Shown: piece by piece, positions 10,501 through 17,700 of the stretch | Layout of the letters: each line of letters starts with the position of its first letter | Numbering within the stretch: position 1 is the first letter of the stretch | NCBI GenBank assembly: GCA_000934455.1 | Contig: KN882383.1 | Location: 69,768-93,201, forward strand | Direction of reading: 5' to 3' | Source: Apostichopus parvimensis | Taxonomy: Eukaryota; Echinodermata; Holothuroidea; Aspidochirotida; Stichopodidae | Length of the DNA: 23,434 bases | Translations under genes and position numbers: made by a program | Notes under the pieces: model-generated | Database searches by the model: none | Told to the model about the DNA's origin: nothing | Seen by the model: only the letters and a program-made list of their open reading frames with translations

Positions 10501-12051
10501 ATTTAACGTCCATGATTATGAATTGTCAATTGTCAACAACTCTGTAACTGGAGTGACTCGAACCGGGACCTTATGATTGAAAGGCACCGGCGTTAACCAC
10601 TGAGCTAACACTCCATAAAGTATCTTACTACTAAAAACTTGTGTGTACTTAAACATTCGTACTCAGAAACAGACAATATCTGTACTCAGTGAAATGTACT
10701 CCTCTACAATACTGCTATTTAGTGAGTAAAACAACAAGTACTAGAATGTAAGGTTGATCAGTCACAAGTGTATATTTTTATCATAATTGATTTCTATGCA
10801 GGGTGAAATCAAATTTGACAACCAGGCATTACAGGTTTATGATTTCCTCTCTGGAAAACAAGAGACTATAACTTTGCCATCAGCTCCTTCAGAAACCAGC
10901 CTACAAGGACATGGCGCTGCAGACTACTTTACATTCCATTCTTTTGTTGAAGCCGTCCAGGTGAGTCTCCCACTAGATCATCCCGGGATTACAGACACAA
11001 ACCCAACCATCATCTATTGCGTATATGACTGAGCAGCGTAGAGTTTAACACTGGTGACACTGAAACCAATGCCATCATTAATTCATCCAGGATTTCTCAA
11101 ATGTCTTCAATCCTCCAGCTGTTTAGACCATTGGTGGTTTATATTATCCTCTTCAGCAACCAAGCATACAAAGATGGATGGTGACACAAAACCTTGACTT
11201 CAGTATTATTCATATTTATTAAGGAATAAACTGACATTTCTACTAGTCTGGTTCTTCCTCCAGCTGTTTAGACCATTGGTGGTTTATATTATCCTCTTCA
11301 GCAACCAAGCATACAAAGATGGATGGTGACACAAAACCTTGACTTCAGTATAAAGTCAGGACTATTTTCTCACAGTTAACTGTACAGGTGGACGTGTAAG
11401 TCAGGACTATTTTCTCACAGTGAACTGTTCAGGTGGACGTGTGAGTCGAGGACTATTTTCTCAGTTAACTGTTCAGGTGGACGTTTAAGTCAGGACTATT
11501 TTCTCACAGTTGACTGTTCAGGTGGACATGTAAGTCAGGACTATTTTATCACAGTTGACTGTTCAGGTGGACGTGTAAGTCAGGACTATTTTCTCACAGT
11601 TAACTGTTCAGGTGGACGTGTAAGTCAGGACTATTTTCTCACAGTTAACTGTTCAGGTGGACGTGTAAGTCAGGACTATTTTTTCATAGTTAACTGTTCA
11701 GGTGGACGTGTGAGTCAGGACTATTTTCTCACAGTTAACTGTTCAGGTGGACGTGTGAGTCAGGACTATTTTCTCACAGTTAACTGTTCAGGTGGACGTT
11801 TAAGTCAGGACTATTTTTTCACAGTTAAATGTTCAGGTGGACGTGCACTACTACTGTAATTGTTGTATGGTACCTGAAGTGGTTCTTGTCATTGTTTTAT
11901 GTTCTGTTTACCTCTGCAGACTAATGATCCATCTCTGATATTGAGTGGGCCAGATGACTCGCTGGCCAGTCATTTGCTGGTGTTTGCAGCTGAGAAATCC
12001 CGACGTCAAAACAGGATTGTGGATACTCTTACTGAATTACCTAGCTGGTAG
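1395..12051 (+). CDS. Gfo/Idh/MocA-family NAD(P)-dependent oxidoreductase, complete, 11 coding exons
   Basis: Join 1395-1505, 2788-2946, 3689-3748, 4338-4502, 6800-6930, 7354-7408, 7736-7828, 8201-8335, 8662-8763, 10802-10960 and 11920-12051: 1302 nt, 433 residues plus TAG, with every junction in frame and GT-AG. Seen: IIIGAGNRG (GxGxxG dinucleotide loop, residues 14-22), VVAVADP ending the second beta strand (38-44), [10 protein letters not shown] (about 79-89), EKP with the presumed catalytic Lys107 (106-108), an [11 protein letters not shown] block (172-183), KCCHDVDLI with His196 and Asp199 (193-201), CLEC-x5-CPYSA (235-248), GPYGRC (286-291) and GHGAADY (373-379). The family transfers hydride between NAD(P) and sugars, inositols or related substrates; the substrate here is unknown. 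No signal peptide or membrane segment is visible, so it is probably cytosolic. The motif set looks like the roughly 430-residue bacterial members rather than animal dihydrodiol dehydrogenase or biliverdin reductase. The start is the first in-frame ATG and sits seven codons before the next Met; length suits the family. Confidence 0.9.
1506..2787 (+). other. Oxidoreductase intron 1
   Basis: 1282 bp, AT-rich, GTACAG to TTTCTAG. I see no repeat, RNA gene or conserved reading frame in it. Confidence 0.8.
2788..2946 (+). CDS. Oxidoreductase exon 2
   Basis: Acceptor TTTCTAG, then 53 codons (residues 38-90): second Rossmann strand with the acidic Asp43 that usually contacts the NAD ribose, the helix, and [10 protein letters not shown]. 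The donor GTGCAG is weak but keeps the frame and joins PDRHHK to [12 protein letters not shown] as expected for the family. Confidence 0.9.
2947..3688 (+). other. Oxidoreductase intron 2
   Basis: 742 bp. Apart from the G-quadruplex motif near its 5' end, nothing recognisable; open frames on either strand here are short and start or end in intron sequence. Confidence 0.8.
3001..3019 (+). promoter_or_regulatory. Intronic G-quadruplex motif
   Basis: GGGGTGGGAGGGGGTGGGG: four G runs of at least three separated by single bases, on the sense strand 55 bases after the weak exon 2 donor. Fits the canonical quadruplex pattern; function inferred only. Confidence 0.6.
3689..3748 (+). CDS. Oxidoreductase exon 3 (EKP motif)
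   Basis: Sixty bases, 20 codons (residues 91-110) between acceptor TTGAATAG and donor GTGAGT. It carries [11 protein letters not shown], the family's conserved EKP motif with the presumed catalytic lysine. Confidence 0.92.
3749..4337 (+). other. Oxidoreductase intron 3
   Basis: 589 bp, AT-rich, GTGAGT to TTTCAG. Nothing beyond low-complexity TA stretches around 3840-3920. Confidence 0.8.
4338..4502 (+). CDS. Oxidoreductase exon 4
   Basis: Acceptor TTTGTTTCAG and donor GTAAAT flank 55 codons (residues 111-165). It contains the helix after EKP, the [10 protein letters not shown] strand and [12 protein letters not shown], the usual entry to the C-terminal beta-sheet domain. Confidence 0.92.
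4577..5655 (+). mobile_element. Dispersed AGGTCA-rich repeat, copy 1
   Basis: Begins GATTCCTTGCCAAAGGC and ends near GGCAAGGAATC (5611-5621), an inverted terminal match of 11 bp, followed by a CTGGTTTT tail shared with other copies. The interior is built from degenerate blocks containing GGTCAAAGGTCATTTGAGGT and ATATCTCAAG. The same start, blocks and end recur in intron 9 and downstream of the gene. No coding capacity; looks like a non-autonomous DNA element. Confidence 0.7.
5874..6123 (+). repeat. Segment shared with intron 10
   Basis: Starts with AAACCCAACCATCATCT-like sequence and ends with TGACACTGAAACCAATGCC (about 6100-6118). Both ends recur together at 10999-11079, with about 170 bp missing from the middle there. 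Likely a dispersed repeat of unknown class. Confidence 0.55.
6171..6439. mobile_element. MITE-like element with long imperfect terminal inverted repeats
   Basis: The left arm starts GCTTACCTCTCTCCCCGCAA (6171) and the right arm, read in reverse complement from 6439, starts GCTTACCTGTCTCCCCACAA. Pairing continues imperfectly for about 55 bases to a shared GTGCCTAGAATGA. 269 bp in all, no coding capacity. I cannot settle a target-site duplication. Confidence 0.65.
6800..6930 (+). CDS. Oxidoreductase exon 5 ([11 protein letters not shown] and KCCHDVD)
   Basis: 131 bases between acceptor TTTTCCATTAG and donor GTATGA, ending in phase 2 so that Arg209 is split with the next exon. It holds [12 protein letters not shown] and [15 protein letters not shown], with the likely active-site His196 and Asp199. 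Confidence 0.92.
6931..7353 (+). other. Oxidoreductase intron 5
   Basis: 423 bp. Only notable item is a perfect 20-bp palindrome at 7163-7182. Confidence 0.8.
7163..7182. repeat. Perfect 20-bp palindrome
   Basis: ATTGTAGCTTAAGCTACAAT is identical to its reverse complement and has no loop. It lies in intron 5. Confidence 0.8.
7354..7408 (+). CDS. Oxidoreductase exon 6
   Basis: A 55-base exon with a strong acceptor (TTTCTCCACAG) and donor GTAAGA. One base completes Arg209, then residues 210-227 follow ([18 protein letters not shown]). Confidence 0.88.
7409..7735 (+). other. Oxidoreductase intron 6
   Basis: 327 bp. Contains three close copies of CATTGAGCTA between about 7500 and 7545; otherwise nothing. 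Confidence 0.75.
7736..7828 (+). CDS. Oxidoreductase exon 7 (Cys motif)
   Basis: Acceptor CTTTTTAG and donor GTATGT enclose 31 codons (residues 228-258). The exon carries Cys235, Cys238 and Cys244 in CLEC-x5-CPYSA. Confidence 0.9.
7829..8200 (+). other. Oxidoreductase intron 7
   Basis: 372 bp, GTATGT to TTTCACAG; nothing recognisable. Confidence 0.8.
8201..8335 (+). CDS. Oxidoreductase exon 8
   Basis: Acceptor TTTCACAG and donor GTATAT, 45 codons (residues 259-303). It includes [18 protein letters not shown], with four cysteines in 18 residues if the first GPYGRC is counted (Cys291, 295, 300; Cys269 lies earlier in the exon). Confidence 0.9.
8336..8661 (+). other. Oxidoreductase intron 8
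   Basis: 326 bp, GTATAT to TTACAG; nothing recognisable. Confidence 0.8.
8662..8763 (+). CDS. Oxidoreductase exon 9
   Basis: Acceptor AATTACAG and donor GTAAAT, 34 codons (residues 304-337): [16 protein letters not shown] followed by RVVKIFGTK, typical beta strands of the C-terminal domain. Confidence 0.9.
8809..10090 (+). mobile_element. Dispersed AGGTCA-rich repeat, copy 2 (nested or tandem)
   Basis: Starts TTGTTCCTTGCTGGAGGCAA, restarts at about 9170 with TTGTTCCTTGCCAAAGGCAA, and ends GGCAAGGAATCACTAAGCC then CTGGTTTTG. Between these lie at least four degenerate blocks of roughly 115-145 bp, each with AGGTCAAAGGTCA-like sequence, GTGAAAA, and ATATCTCAAGAA. A 64-codon open frame at 9178-9372 is a by-product of the repeat. 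Confidence 0.7.
10387..10614 (-). mobile_element. tRNA-derived SINE
   Basis: Read on the minus strand from 10614: GGAGTGTTAGCTCAGTGGTT holds a pol III A box (TAGCTCAGTGG), and GGTTCGAGTCACTCC (plus 10550-10564) a B box. An unrelated body of about 140 bp follows, then a simple-repeat tail, (GTAT)n on the plus strand at about 10387-10411. The tRNA head is 65 nt, too short for a tRNA because the 3' half of the T stem is missing. Confidence 0.75.
10802..10960 (+). CDS. Oxidoreductase exon 10 (GHGAADY)
   Basis: Acceptor TTTCTATGCAG and donor GTGAGT, 53 codons (residues 338-390). It ends with [18 protein letters not shown], the family's GHGGGD-like segment near the active site. Confidence 0.9.
10999..11079 (+). 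repeat. Shortened copy of the intron 4 segment
   Basis: Matches both ends of 5874-6123 in the same order and orientation with the middle missing: AAACCCAACCATCATCT at the left and TGACACTGAAACCAATGCC at the right. Confidence 0.55.
11111..11350 (+). repeat. 95-bp direct duplication around a 50-bp insert
   Basis: 11111-11205 and 11256-11350 look identical by eye (both begin TCCTCCAGCTGTTTAGACC and end GACTTCAGTA). Between them, 11206-11255 is a 50-bp segment that recurs at 12122-12171 in the 3' flank. Confidence 0.85.
11355..11848 (+). repeat. 45-bp minisatellite, 11 units
   Basis: Units begin at 11355, 11400, 11445, 11489, 11534, 11579, 11624, 11669, 11714, 11759 and 11804; all are 45 bp except the third, which is 44. 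Consensus blocks are GTCAGGACTATTTTCTCACA, GTTAACTGTTCAGGTGGACG and TGTAA. Units differ by only a few bases, so the array is young or homogenised. Confidence 0.95.
11920..12051 (+). CDS. Oxidoreductase exon 11 (terminal coding exon)
   Basis: Acceptor TTACCTCTGCAG, then 43 codons (residues 391-433) and TAG. The segment [19 protein letters not shown] is the usual C-terminal helix ending in the AE-SR pattern. Confidence 0.9.
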   Translation, partial: TNDPSLILSGPDDSLASHLLVFAAEKSRRQNRIVDTLTELPSW

Positions 12052-12121
12052 GACCATCAAACAGAGTAACAGTGCTTTGGAGGTCATAACTGTTACATGC
12101 TACTTATAAATCTCTCTCATC

Positions 12122-12171
12122 TATTCATATTTATTAAGGAATAAACTGACATTTCTACTAGTCTGGTTCTT
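12122..12171 (+). repeat. 50-bp segment shared with intron 10
   Basis: Appears identical to 11207-11256: both start TATTCATATTTATTAAGG and end CTAGTCTGGTTCTT. Includes the AATAAA at 12140. Confidence 0.85.
12140..12145 (+). terminator. Candidate polyadenylation signal, oxidoreductase
   Basis: AATAAA 89 bases after the stop codon, inside the 50-bp segment that is also present in intron 10. Earliest canonical signal after the TAG. Confidence 0.4.
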
Positions 12172-12820
12172 TACTTTATGAGAAATAAGTTTCATTAGTT
12201 CAGCTTTTGTGACTGATAAAAATCAAAATAGTGTGAAAAATCTGCATAAATCATGGCATTTATTATGTAGTCCAATCACTGACATACAACGATAAAACAC
12301 AGCCAGGCAATCATTTTGGGACATATGTGATAAATTATCAATATCTGCCTGTTGTAGCAACTGTTTCCTATGGATTTTCCTTTTCTTGATTGATTACTCC
12401 CTGCAGGTTTGGTGAGATTCATGAATATATTTAGCTTGTTAAGGAAATCCCAACTGATAAATGTACTGTAACAATGTACCTGGTGCCTGCTGGTGCTCCT
12501 GTAATGGGACCTTGTATACTTTGCATTATATTAATTTAAGAATTATATAAAAGGCTAATCCTGAGAAATTCTTCACATGGTCGAACATTGATTGTCCTCA
12601 GATATCACATTTTCAGGTTATTGGTAACCATGTACTGTCTGGTCTATTATATTTAGTTGTATTACCTTCATCCTTTGAAATATGTAAAAGAATTAGCATC
12701 ACAGTTTATATTTTCATTGTCTTTTCATTGCCTTTGCATCAACCTATAAAATTTACCCAACATGCTGCCGGAATATTAATATTTAAGAACAATCTTTACA
12801 CATAACATCCCATGCTATAA

Positions 12821-12830
12821 AATAAATAAA
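12821..12830 (+). terminator. Alternative polyadenylation signals, oxidoreductase
   Basis: Two overlapping AATAAA hexamers (AATAAATAAA) about 770 bases after the stop codon. A second plausible 3' end. Confidence 0.35.
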
Positions 12831-13434
12831 TTGAAACCATGCAATTATCTTGAATTAGCTTATTAAATTTTGTCTAATTGTTTAACATGAAAATGAATAC
12901 TGCATTAGCTTGGTAACACTTGTTGCTGGGGACCAAGCCTTGAAAGAATGAGAACAGTATTCCTGTATTACACAGCCTGCATACATCAGACTTTCAAGGG
13001 GCATAAAATGTTACAGATTATGACTGCAGGCTAAATGTATGACACAACAAGTATATAACCATTTAATTCATAATTTGAGGATTTTATTGCAAATTTTTAT
13101 ATGAGGGGATATTGGTGTGGTGATCTAGCCTGCAGTAACAAATGAGTTACAGTACACTGACTGGTTACGTAAGCACACTGCGGTGGTATATCACTCAGTC
13201 GAGGGACTAGAACAATGGTATTCTTTGTTTATTTATCGTTTGTTTTAAGAGTAATCATATGAATCTGGGAGTCAGATATATACCTGAGGAGTAGCAGTAG
13301 TTGGAGAAAATAGATGTAGAATAATTTACTTCATGTTTTCGTATCTTTATTCATACAACTGAACTTTACAATTGGTTTTTGTGTTTTTCAATGGGTTTGG
13401 TGAATAGCTGCACCTTTTTCTCCCTATTCCCCTT

Positions 13435-14035
13435 GTTTTCTTGCCTCAGAAGGCTTTCAAAATCTGTCTGTGTGAAGTGGTGTAATGCAATAGATGGAAA
13501 TATGATTTCTCAAGATGGGTGATGCTGACATGTGTGACACTTGACATTTGGCTTTCCTATAATTAGTACGAGTTCTAAGTATTTTTTGTGGGGGTCAAAA
13601 GTTATGTCAGGTTAGCAAATGGCAAAAGGTGAAAATCTTAAAGTTCTGTATCTCAAGAACCATAACCTGGACAAGGTTTTGTATATTTTATTGTATTTGT
13701 GCTATTTGCTGGCAACCCCACCAATCCAAGCAAGTTTAATTCAAACCTGAGATTATTTTTAATGTTACAAACATATATCTTTTTAGGTTTTTCTTTTCAC
13801 CAGGTGTACAGTAATTAGCAATTGAACTGAATATTACTTATATTAAACATTTTGTCACACAAAAGCCACTTGGAAGCTACTTGTAAAAAGGTCCACTCGA
13901 ATGCTAAAACCATGCCAATGATGTGAATTTAGCAATGGTCAAAACTGGAAAATATATTATGAGCAGTGTTACATGAAATATTCAGATGTGAAATGTGGCA
14001 AGGAATTACAAAGTCATTTGGCCTTCTTGGTTTCT
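13435..14035 (+). mobile_element. Dispersed AGGTCA-rich repeat, copy 3 (degenerate)
   Basis: Ends like the others (GGCAAGGAATTACAAAGTC, then CTTGGTTTC) and contains GTATCTCAAGAAC and GGTCAAAAGTTATGTCAGGT blocks. The left edge near TTGCCTCAGAAGGC is approximate. A small tandem ATGGATGTCAAAC pair sits just after it. Confidence 0.55.
13687..13692 (-). terminator. dnajc11: Candidate polyadenylation signal, dnajc11
   Basis: TTTATT on the plus strand, AATAAA in the sense of dnajc11, about 1.05 kb past its proposed stop. Further candidates lie at 13347-13352, 13228-13233 and 13083-13088. Which is used cannot be told from sequence. Confidence 0.25.
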
Positions 14036-14451
14036 GTTGGCTGTCAAAATGGATGTCAAACACGGAAAATGGATGTCAAACATGAGAAAGAAAGAGTGAT
14101 TTCATCTTTTGTATGTATTTTCTGTTCGTAGAACACTCCAAAATGTAAAGCACTGCTGTTCCCTCACAGTCTGCTTTGAATACTTCAACATTGGATGTTA
14201 ATTAACAAAGTGTTAGGCAACCATGATTAAAGAGCTGCTGGACTGTCATGCCTGATCAGGTTTTGCCAGGCAATGATAGGTTGCTTGAGGATCAATACAA
14301 TTGATTGCTTCCATAAATTGAGTGAGAGATATACTACTCCCACCAAGTGATATTAGTGAATATCATATTCTATGGCATAACTTGGTCATACATACAGAGC
14401 TATCAGAAAATGTGTCACTTGCTCCTTAAGGATGCTGTTCTGTCTTCCAAT

Positions 14452-14473
14452 CCCCCTCCCCTCCCCCACACCC
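14452..14473 (-). promoter_or_regulatory. G-quadruplex motif in the probable dnajc11 3' UTR
   Basis: The plus strand reads CCCCCTCCCC then TCCCCCACACCC, so the minus strand has four G runs separated by loops of 1 to 3 bases. It is about 270 bases past the proposed dnajc11 stop, so the mRNA itself could fold. Confidence 0.5.
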
Positions 14474-14741
14474 TACTGTATTAAAGAAATCGATGGAATC
14501 CGTTGATCACCAAGGAATGCTTGTGAGACAGCTTAACATTCCACACTTACGAACTGCAAGAGTCGTTAAAGATTTATGGACTCTTGCAGATGATTCATTT
14601 TCATGAAAGCAGTAACTCTGTCAAACTGAGGGACCATGACATACATATGTATGGCAGCTTTGTTGGCAATTCAAAAGGTCACAGATATTGATTTCATCAA
14701 CCTTACAGCATTGTAGTAATTTAAACTGCATCAGAGGGTCA

Positions 14742-14764
14742 TCACCTTGTGTCAGCCATATGAG
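14742..14764 (-). CDS. dnajc11: dnajc11 terminal coding micro-exon
   Basis: On the minus strand a good acceptor (pyrimidine run then TTACTTCACAG, plus 14765-14780) precedes CT CAT ATG GCT GAC ACA AGG TGA. With the T left from the previous exon this gives Ser-His-Met-Ala-Asp-Thr-Arg-stop, matching the family's SHR-type ending. The match rests on phase, splice signal and two conserved residues, so it is a strong inference rather than proof. Confidence 0.72.
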
Positions 14765-17700
14765 CTGTGAAGTAAAAACAGATACATACATTTAAAACAT
14801 GAGAACAAAGTAATGAATGGTTTGAGCAAGGACACATGACTACTTTCTGACAATGAAATTACTCAAACATTAACTGTAAAATATGGAATATGGCAAGTCA
14901 TACCTCTATATTATGATATTAAAATACTATACACTGTAAACTATATCTGAATAGTTGCAATCAAAACGAAAAACAAAACTAAAACGAAAACCTACTTATT
15001 GTGACCAGAGTTGGGTAACAACCTTCTCTGAGGTTACTTGCCATATTTGGAAAATTAAGACTAGAATCCAAGTAGCCAAATTCAAAGAGAATTCTTTAAA
15101 CACACATTCTATGAAACATGGTACACCCATACGGCATAGAGGAAATAGTATAATGTACACACAGTAACAAGATTTCATATTTTGATTTTCAAGCAGTGTA
15201 CTACAGTACCTCCCCTGTGCCATAAACTGGAATGTCCAAAAAACAACTTTAGGCTTCTTTTTGGTAAATTTAAAGCAAATATAAAACTCTGTTCCAAGTT
15301 GCTCAAATAACTCGAATAAACAGCTGATCCCTAACCCTAACAAAGGAGTCTTGTACTCATTATGGGCAAGTTGCATACCCTGGTATTTTTGTGAACATTC
15401 TTCTTCTTGAGATCATGTTTACAAAGTTTCAAGTTTTGCCATCATCTCTATTTTAAATGACCTTTGATCTCTACCAAAAACAAGACCTTTTGTGAGTCAG
15501 AACAATCAAGGATGACTGTATACACTTTGTCAAATTGACCATTCTTGCTGTAAGCAGCTTGAATGATTGACCTGTACTAAACACACAAGGTAATTAGATG
15601 CTAGGGTCTGAATTAACTTTTTTATTTCAAGGGATCTTTTGAGAAATTGAAAGGCTATTTTGTGGCTTTCGAAGGCTTACTTTTTCCCATGTGCTCTATA
15701 GTTGTAGCAAGTGTAATGTTACTAGTAGTATTACTAGCTTAGTTGTCTATAAAATCTCAGTTGGGCCATGCTCAGTCAAGGCCGGGGCAACTCCCAAAAG
15801 TTTGGAGTCTAGTACATGTAACCTGCCGACTCCAAGAAGAATCACGACTCGTTCTTCATGCAACACAATGACCAAAAATGAATTCAGAAGAAGGCCCCTA
15901 GTACTCAGGGATCATAATTGCTTTCACACTATAATAAAAAAGTGAGAGAACTTCCTGATTTAATGCATCATACTTTTCTCCATATTATATGTGTTACACA
16001 ACTAACCAAATATTTCCACTGTTCATTTATCAACAATTTGTTTGCCTAGCAATTGCTCAATTGTGGAAACAACAGTACATTGTACCCTGTCATTGGACCA
16101 ATATAAATGCATTTTCACTAGGGAAAGCCTACTTAGTGTGAACATGTGGAAATCCCCTGCTCTACAGACCGACAAAATTCTGTGAAATCACATGACTTTC
16201 TTACAACTGGATCCTGGATATTTTTGGCTATACCAATTCAATGAAGTTGTGACCAATAAGTCTTTTATAGCCTATAGATTAAGAATCAAATTGCCTTTCA
16301 CACTTTTTTGTAACCCTTTTAGTATTAAAGTTTTAATCATGAGGTAATTTCCGAGGTGGTTAGGCTTTATTGTGTCCTTTTCTCACAATGGTTGGATAGT
16401 ACTGATTTGTTGATACAGATAATTAAAAAAAAGGTTTTATATCAGCTGAGCGATACACCTTAGATCATGATCTACTTGTTGAGGGAATTTCTTACATGAC
16501 ATGCATGGGTAATACTTTGCAATATGTTCCATTTCTTCTGAGCGTTTAAAGATGTTTGCTGTCCTTTGATATGTGATTTTCCCCAAAAACTTTAGATACT
16601 CACTCTGGGTGTAGGTTGAGTATGGGTATGAGTTTGATTGTGTAAAACAGGGGCGTATCCAGGATTTTCTAACCCGGGGGGCGCGAATTACTATCTAAGC
16701 GGAGCGCCACCATTGGTTGGCGCGCAGCGTACAAGAAAATTTCTGGTTTTGATACCACCCAGATCACCGGAAATGGCACTTCTCGGGCTTGAAAATGACC
16801 AACCAGATGTACACTTTTTGCCTGAGAACCAAGTATTTCCCAATAGTTTTTTTCCATCCATAACCTTTTTGAAGATTTGTCACCAGTCACAAATCATGTT
16901 TGACCTCATCGCATGTCCTGTGGATCATTGCTTTTGTGGGTAATTCTACGTCGCGGCCCACAATATCCGTCAGCCTCACTTTTCAAGGTTTTAAGCCCAT
17001 TATTTGTTCAGAATTTGAAAATTCACATTCTCGTGAATAAACTCACTTCAAAACATACCAATGATGTTGCACAAGATTTCATCTATGGACAACTAATAAA
17101 GAAAAACCTCCTTCAACCCCTAAAAGACCGGTCAAAGTTGCTCGAGTAGAGGGAAGTGTGATGAAGAATGTTGGACAGAAATTTTCGAAAATTCAGACAC
17201 AGTTAATTTATTGGTGTACAGATATTAAAACCTCTTAAACGGCTATTATAAAACTTGGTTGAAGGAAATGAAAAAATAGCAGATATTTCCGAAACCGAAC
17301 ACTACACACATAGGCGTAGGAGGCGGGGGGGGGGGGGCTACAGCCCCTAATTCGCCATTACTAATGTAAATGAGAGTTTTGACATAATTGGACCTCCATG
17401 CTTTTTCTCTATCTACATAAGACATTTCGTTGTTTACATTAGCATCCCGCAGTATACTGCGCAACTTTCACGGACCGTACGGTATACGATGGCATGCGAT
17501 GTAATAACCGCTGCTTCCTTATATGACATTAACATGTTGAACGCACGTGGAGCGCGCGAAAATTTTTGGTTATTTTTTTCGGGCAAGTCAGACAGTTTTG
17601 AGGCTGTTCATCCTGGAACGCCATTTTCATGCTCACTGATATGATGTGATATCTGCTGTTTGCTTTACAAATTCGAACAGGCGCGTAGCGAGGAATTTGC

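Larger units (their letters stand above)
8764..10801 (+). other. Oxidoreductase intron 9
   Basis: 2038 bp. Mostly dispersed repeat (8809-10090) and a SINE (about 10387-10614). The rest, 10091-10386 and 10615-10801, is plain AT-rich sequence. Confidence 0.8.
10961..11919 (+). other. Oxidoreductase intron 10
   Basis: 959 bp, GTGAGT to CTCTGCAG. Almost entirely repetitive: segment shared with intron 4, two 95-bp direct copies, a 50-bp segment shared with the 3' flank, and the 45-bp minisatellite. Confidence 0.85.
12052..14741. other. Intergenic region between the two gene 3' ends
   Basis: Holds the 3' UTR of both convergent genes, whose ends cannot be fixed by eye. Contains candidate AATAAA signals, a 50-bp copy of intron 10 sequence, a third dispersed repeat and a C-rich tract. 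12172-12800 and 12850-13430 hold nothing else I recognise. Confidence 0.75.

Noticed and set aside
10550-10614. Possible functional tRNA gene on the minus strand
   Set aside because: The acceptor-stem ends pair (GGAGTG with CACTCC) and both boxes are present, but the head is only 65 nt, the 3' side of the T stem is missing and a non-tRNA body with a simple-repeat tail follows. A SINE explains it better.
10787-11032. 81-codon frame with its own ATG as a separate small gene
   Set aside because: It is exon 10 of the oxidoreductase read through the donor at 10961 into intron sequence; the ATG lies in the acceptor.
14996-15376. 126-codon minus-strand frame in the last DNAJC11 intron
   Set aside because: No domain, no splice-supported extension and low-complexity Phe/Cys-rich composition; also overlapped by another meaningless frame on the plus strand.
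16638-16943. 101-codon frame in the GC-rich block
   Set aside because: Lies across transposon remnant A; its homologous copy at 17677-17830 does not keep the frame, so it is not under coding constraint.
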